A DNA stretch of 10,570 bases from Saccoglossus kowalevskii (lineage: Eukaryota; Hemichordata; Enteropneusta; Harrimaniidae), in NCBI RefSeq assembly GCF_000003605.2, contig NW_003129363.1:121916-132485 (forward strand), given 5' to 3'. The position numbers and the translations under genes were made by a program. The notes beneath the pieces were generated by a model, which was not told where the DNA came from, ran no database searches, and saw only the letters and a list, made by a program, of their open reading frames with translations. Numbering within the stretch: the stretch's first letter is position 1; each line of letters starts with the position of its first letter. Below are positions 7,580 to 10,570 of the stretch, one piece after another.

Positions 7580-8647
7580 GTTCTATTTCAAACTGAATGT
7601 TTTCAAATTTGATGTGCAAGTACCTTGGGAAGTCCTCCCTCAGATTTGTTCATTTTGTGAAGATATCTTTGATTCTCTAATTTTGGTGAATATTTTTGTC
7701 ATTTTTGGTAAAAAGTGATTTTTTCGACTTCTTGTTAAAATTGCAAGTCTGATTGCTTTGATATTATACATATAAGTACCTCGGGTAAACCTCCCTCAGA
7801 TTTGTTCATTTCGTGATGATATCTTCAATTATCTAATTTTTAGTCCTTGTTCGGAGGCAGTCCAAAAACTAGGACTTACGTTATGACCTCTGTGCGTCCG
7901 TGCTTCTGTCCGTCCTTGCGTGCATGCGTCCAGACCTGTATCTTAGAAATGCCTGGACCAATCACAATCACACTTCAAACATACATTATATATCATGTTA
8001 TACATAGGCACGTCAATTTGTTTCACGATCCGATTCAAGAGGGCCGAATGGCGGCCATTTTTGTTCTAAAAATCGGCTGTTTACAGATGGATTTTGTTCA
8101 AACTTGGTATATACATTAGACATCATAGGACCTTGATGCACATCATTTTGTTTTTCAGATAAGATTCAAAATGGCCGACTGGCGGTCATTTTGTTTTAAT
8201 GAATGTGGTTCTCGTGCCATATCTCTGACTTGCTGTGACTGATGTTAAAATATATATATTCATTATAAATGTATTCAAAATGGCTGAATTTGTTTTAATT
8301 AATGATAATCCAGAGCAATATCTCTTATTACTCGTTTGACGATTAGATACAAATGTCAATCTTTTAAATGTTAAACAATCATCATAATCATATTCCTGAC
8401 ATGATTATATTCCAGCCTATTACTATAAACGAAACTATATATCTTGAATTCAATAACTAATGGGAACTTGTGATAAATATTTTTGTCATTTTTGGTAAAA
8501 AGTGATATTTTTGAATTCTTGTTGAAAACAGCAAATCCCATTACTTTGATACTATACATATTGTTCATTTTCTAATGATATCTTCAGTTCTTTAATTGAA
8601 ATGTGCATTGCTAACAGCGGAGGTATCTCAGCCAACAGGCTACTTGT
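7580..8647 (+). mobile_element. A2: A-family element, left end lost, interrupted by B2
   Basis: Two blocks of A sequence flank an insert. The left block (about 7580-7840) covers roughly one and a half tandem units, with a landmark at 7726. The right block (8472-8647) completes the last unit and the 3' end: ACAGCGGAGGTA (8614-8625, an 11/12 inverted match to the family left end), hairpin AGCC-AACA-GGCT (8630-8641) and CTTGT (8643-8647). The family left end with TAGCTC is missing; sequence before 7580 does not resemble the family. Same orientation as A1 and A3. Confidence 0.7.
7841..8471 (+). mobile_element. B2: B-like element inserted into A2
   Basis: Left end TAGTCCTTGTTC resembles that of B1 (TAGTCCCCGTTC), and both are followed by a GGACTTA block and a stretch rich in CCGTCC. 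Internally it carries weaker copies of the ATGGCCGA dyad unit, clearest at 8167-8193 (CAAAATGGC...GTCATTTTG). The right boundary, defined by where A2 sequence resumes, ends exactly in CTTGT (8467-8471). The B1-type inverted repeat is not recognisable at this end, so B2 is diverged or a different subfamily. No coding capacity. Interruption of A2 shows that B2 is the younger insertion. Confidence 0.6.
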
Positions 8648-8852
8648 AATACTTGCTCTGATCACACAGGAGCTATTTACAGTTTAACTTTGATCTAGGA
8701 ATGTTGTGTCCCCAAATCAGCAGTAATTTCCTATAAGAATATATAACAGTATGTCAATTTTTGCCATATTTAATTTTGAACTTAAGATAAAGATGCAGGT
8801 TCAGGGGCACTTAGGAGTGAAAAAAATTTTTTTTCTTCTTTTTATTATCAAA

Positions 8853-8896
8853 ACAGTCTTGGCTATAGACTATTAACACTATCTAGCCAAGACTGT
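8853..8896. repeat. Perfect 13 bp inverted repeat, 18-base loop
   Basis: ACAGTCTTGGCTA (8853-8865) pairs perfectly with TAGCCAAGACTGT (8884-8896). It sits about 130 bp before the acceptor of exon 9025-9104, just after a long T run. Stem is too short for a typical miRNA precursor. Origin unknown. Confidence 0.85.
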
Positions 8897-9024
8897 CTGG
8901 GTAAGAAGGGCATCTATACCTTACACAAGGTTTATGCACAAATCCAGTTTCATGATTCTGATGATATATGCAGTTTCATTTTATTTCTGGATTCGCAACA
9001 AACATTGTTATAATTGTTTTCTAG

Positions 9025-9104
9025 GATGAAGACATAGATTTTGTGGCAAAGCTTGCTAAACTCATCAATGGTGTTGGAACTAATTTATTAGTTAGCTGGA
9101 ACAA
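9025..9104 (+). CDS. XPOT: Exportin-T internal exon (80 bp, ends in split codon)
   Basis: Reads DEDIDFVAKLAKLINGVG followed by TNLLVSWN and the first two bases of a lysine codon. The vertebrate counterpart is EEDVDF...LVNGMGQSLIVSWSK, so no residues are lost across the long intron. Acceptor is a T-rich tract ending ctag at 9024; donor AACAA|gtaagt at 9104/9105, leaving phase 2. The exon is short and was found by similarity and splice signals rather than by ORF length. A complete A-family repeat begins only 80 bp downstream of its donor. Confidence 0.93.
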
Positions 9105-9183
9105 GTAAGTGGACAAATATTTCCTCTTAGTTTTCTTCCTCTCTCCCTCTGTATAGTGAATACATCAATCCTCTTAATTTTTT

Positions 9184-9851
9184 TAGCTCTACTGGCGACT
9201 TTGTCAAGCGGAGCTTATCATACGAGTGATTGTCCGTCGGCATTCGTATCAACTTTTTTGACTTCTTCTTGAAAACAACAAGCCTGAATGCTTTGATACT
9301 TGGTGTATATGTACCTTGGGGTAGACCTCTCTTAGATTTGTTTATTTTATGATGTTTCCTTCAATTCTCTAATTTTGGTGATATTTTTGTTATTTTTGGT
9401 TAAAAGTGATATTTACGACTTCTTCAAAAAACTACAAGTCAGATTGCTTTGATATTGTTTATATAGGTACTACATGTGGTCCTCTCTCAGATCTGTTCAT
9501 TTCATTTCATGATGATATCTTGAATTTTCTAATTTTTATGAATATTTTTGTAATTTTTGTTAAAAAGTGATATTTTCAACTCCTTGTTGAAAACCACAAG
9601 TCTTATTGCTTTTATGTCATACTTATAGGTACCTCAGATAGACCTCTCTTAGATTTGTTAATTTTCTAATGATATCTTCAATTCACTAATTTTTATGAAT
9701 ATTTTTGTAAATTTTGGTAAATAATGATTTAACTTTTTGCTGAAAACGGCAGGTCTGATTACTTTGATACTATACATATAGTTCATTTTCTAATAATATT
9801 TTCTGTTCTTTAATTGAAATGTGCATTGCTAACAGCTGACAGGCTGCTTGT
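9184..9851 (+). mobile_element. A3: second near-complete A-family element in the intron after exon 9025-9104
   Basis: Same orientation and layout as A1, and highly similar to it along its whole length. Left end TAGCTCTACTGG follows a run of seven T. Four tandem units of about 157 bp have landmarks near 9260, 9417, 9578 and 9731. The right end lost about 14 bases that A1 keeps (the outer part of the inverted repeat) but still folds as CAGC-loop-GCTG at 9833-9846 and still ends CTTGT at 9847-9851. It lies 80 bp inside the intron and leaves the splice sites intact. Confidence 0.75.
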
Positions 9852-10384
9852 TAAAAATACTGACTGGAGCCAGAATGATATGCAATTTCCCTCACAACCA
9901 CATACGAACATACAAACAGAGGTGGGCAGCCAGTTTCAAACTTGCAGAAGACATGCATGTTATAAAAACTGAATAGAATAATAATAATGATGATAAATGA
10001 TTTATTTCACCGGAAATGAAATTATTTCAACTTAAAGAACACAAATGGTGATGACTATGAGTAGAACTAGTCCATGGTCCTATGTAAATCTGATTTAACA
10101 AAATTAAATTGAAAATGTCTTTTTACAACAACATCACTATTTAAATAGCAGTGAATGTTTTACAGATGCAAATTTCAAATATGCTGAAAGAGTGATGGGT
10201 TAACTTTGGTAGAGCCATTTTGACCGTCAGGTCTCTTGTTTTCAAAGATGTGGTGTTAATACATCACCTCCATGAATAGCCATCACAGACTTGTATATAC
10301 AGTCAGCAGGCAATCTGCCACCATGCCAGGGTGTAGCTATTTTAATAACACATTCTCACATTCATATTATTGTTGTCTTTCCAG
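9852..10384. other. Intron before the last exon, mostly unassigned
   Basis: Has a short AAT/GAT-rich simple stretch (9975-10000), TTTATTTCACCGGAAATGAA (10001-10020), and the element 3' terminus at 10211-10239. No coding sequence is apparent until the splice acceptor at 10384. Confidence 0.6.
10211..10239 (+). mobile_element. Lone 3' terminus of a related element
   Basis: AGAGCCATTTTGACCGTCAG followed by GTCTCTTGT lines up with the A1 3' end (AGAGCTATCTCAGCCGAGAG then GCTGCTTGT). The hairpin has changed sequence on both sides yet still pairs: GACC-GTCA-GGTC at 10222-10233, then CTTGT at 10235-10239. I could not find a matching left end; the element may be truncated, or its 5' part may lie undetected in 9852-10210. 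Confidence 0.45.
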
Positions 10385-10541
10385 ATTACTTAAATCAGGA
10401 AATGAGGTAGATGCTGAGAAAACATTCCAAGCTATTGACAATAAAGTGTCGCTAATGTTGCGTTTTCTTGGTGATGAAGATGATGATATTTCACTGGCAG
10501 TCACTGAGTTTGCTCATGATTATGTCACAACCCTGAAACAA
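10385..10541 (+). CDS. XPOT: Exportin-T internal exon (157 bp); gene continues past the window
   Basis: The first base completes the split lysine codon of the previous exon (AA|A), and 52 more codons follow, reading LLKSGNEVDAEKTFQAIDNK, then VSLMLRFLGDEDDDIS and finally a helix ending HDYV.TLKQ. The vertebrate counterpart is KLIKNG...ALQAIETKVALMLQLL..EDDDIS...DYL.ILKQ. Acceptor is a pyrimidine tract ending tttccag at 10384; donor CAA|gtgagt at 10541/10542. Phase agreement with the 9025-9104 exon supports both junctions. About 600 further residues, including most of the tRNA-embracing C-terminal HEAT repeats, must lie to the right of the window. Confidence 0.94.
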
Positions 10542-10570
10542 GTGAGTTGCATGCAATTTGTATGGTTGTG

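Overview
The window is animal nuclear DNA: AT-rich, with five short coding exons bounded by GT-AG splice sites and separated by long, repeat-filled introns. The exons encode an internal part of exportin-T (XPOT), the RanGTP-dependent karyopherin that exports mature tRNA from the nucleus. They are co-linear with the vertebrate protein as I remember it and supply about 270 residues, roughly residues 95-360 of about 960. The start and the C-terminal two thirds of the gene lie outside the window. Repeats of this style are familiar from bivalves and other marine invertebrates, and exportin-T is reported missing from Drosophila, so I infer a marine invertebrate. I cannot name the species or phylum.

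Layout: 1-1475 is the end of an upstream intron, with one complete tandem-repeat element (A1, 138-814). XPOT exons follow at 1476-1694, 1784-1867 and 1972-2241. A 6.8 kb intron (2242-9024) then holds a possible minus-strand nested gene or gene remnant (islands at 5267-5657, 4103-4242 and 3761-3900), a degenerate tandem array (C, about 4312-5195), a 1.2 kb repeat element (B1, 6187-7405), and a second A element (A2, about 7580-8647) into which a B-like element (B2, 7841-8471) has jumped. Exon 9025-9104 is followed by an intron carrying the third A element (A3, 9184-9851) and a lone 3' end of a related element (10211-10239). The last exon is 10385-10541.

The most interesting result is structural. 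Families A and B share almost no internal sequence but have the same end plan: a left end reading T-TAG(Y)CC, a 10-12 bp inverted repeat set in from the 3' end, a small 3' hairpin whose sequence varies while its pairing persists, and a terminal CTTGT. The B2-in-A2 junction fixes the CTTGT terminus without a visible target duplication. This matches non-autonomous Helentron/HINE-type elements (pearl-like elements of bivalves, DINE-1 of flies). No transposase or helicase is encoded here, so they would be mobilised in trans. I see no prokaryotic features, CRISPR array, rRNA or tRNA, and no new multi-gene system.
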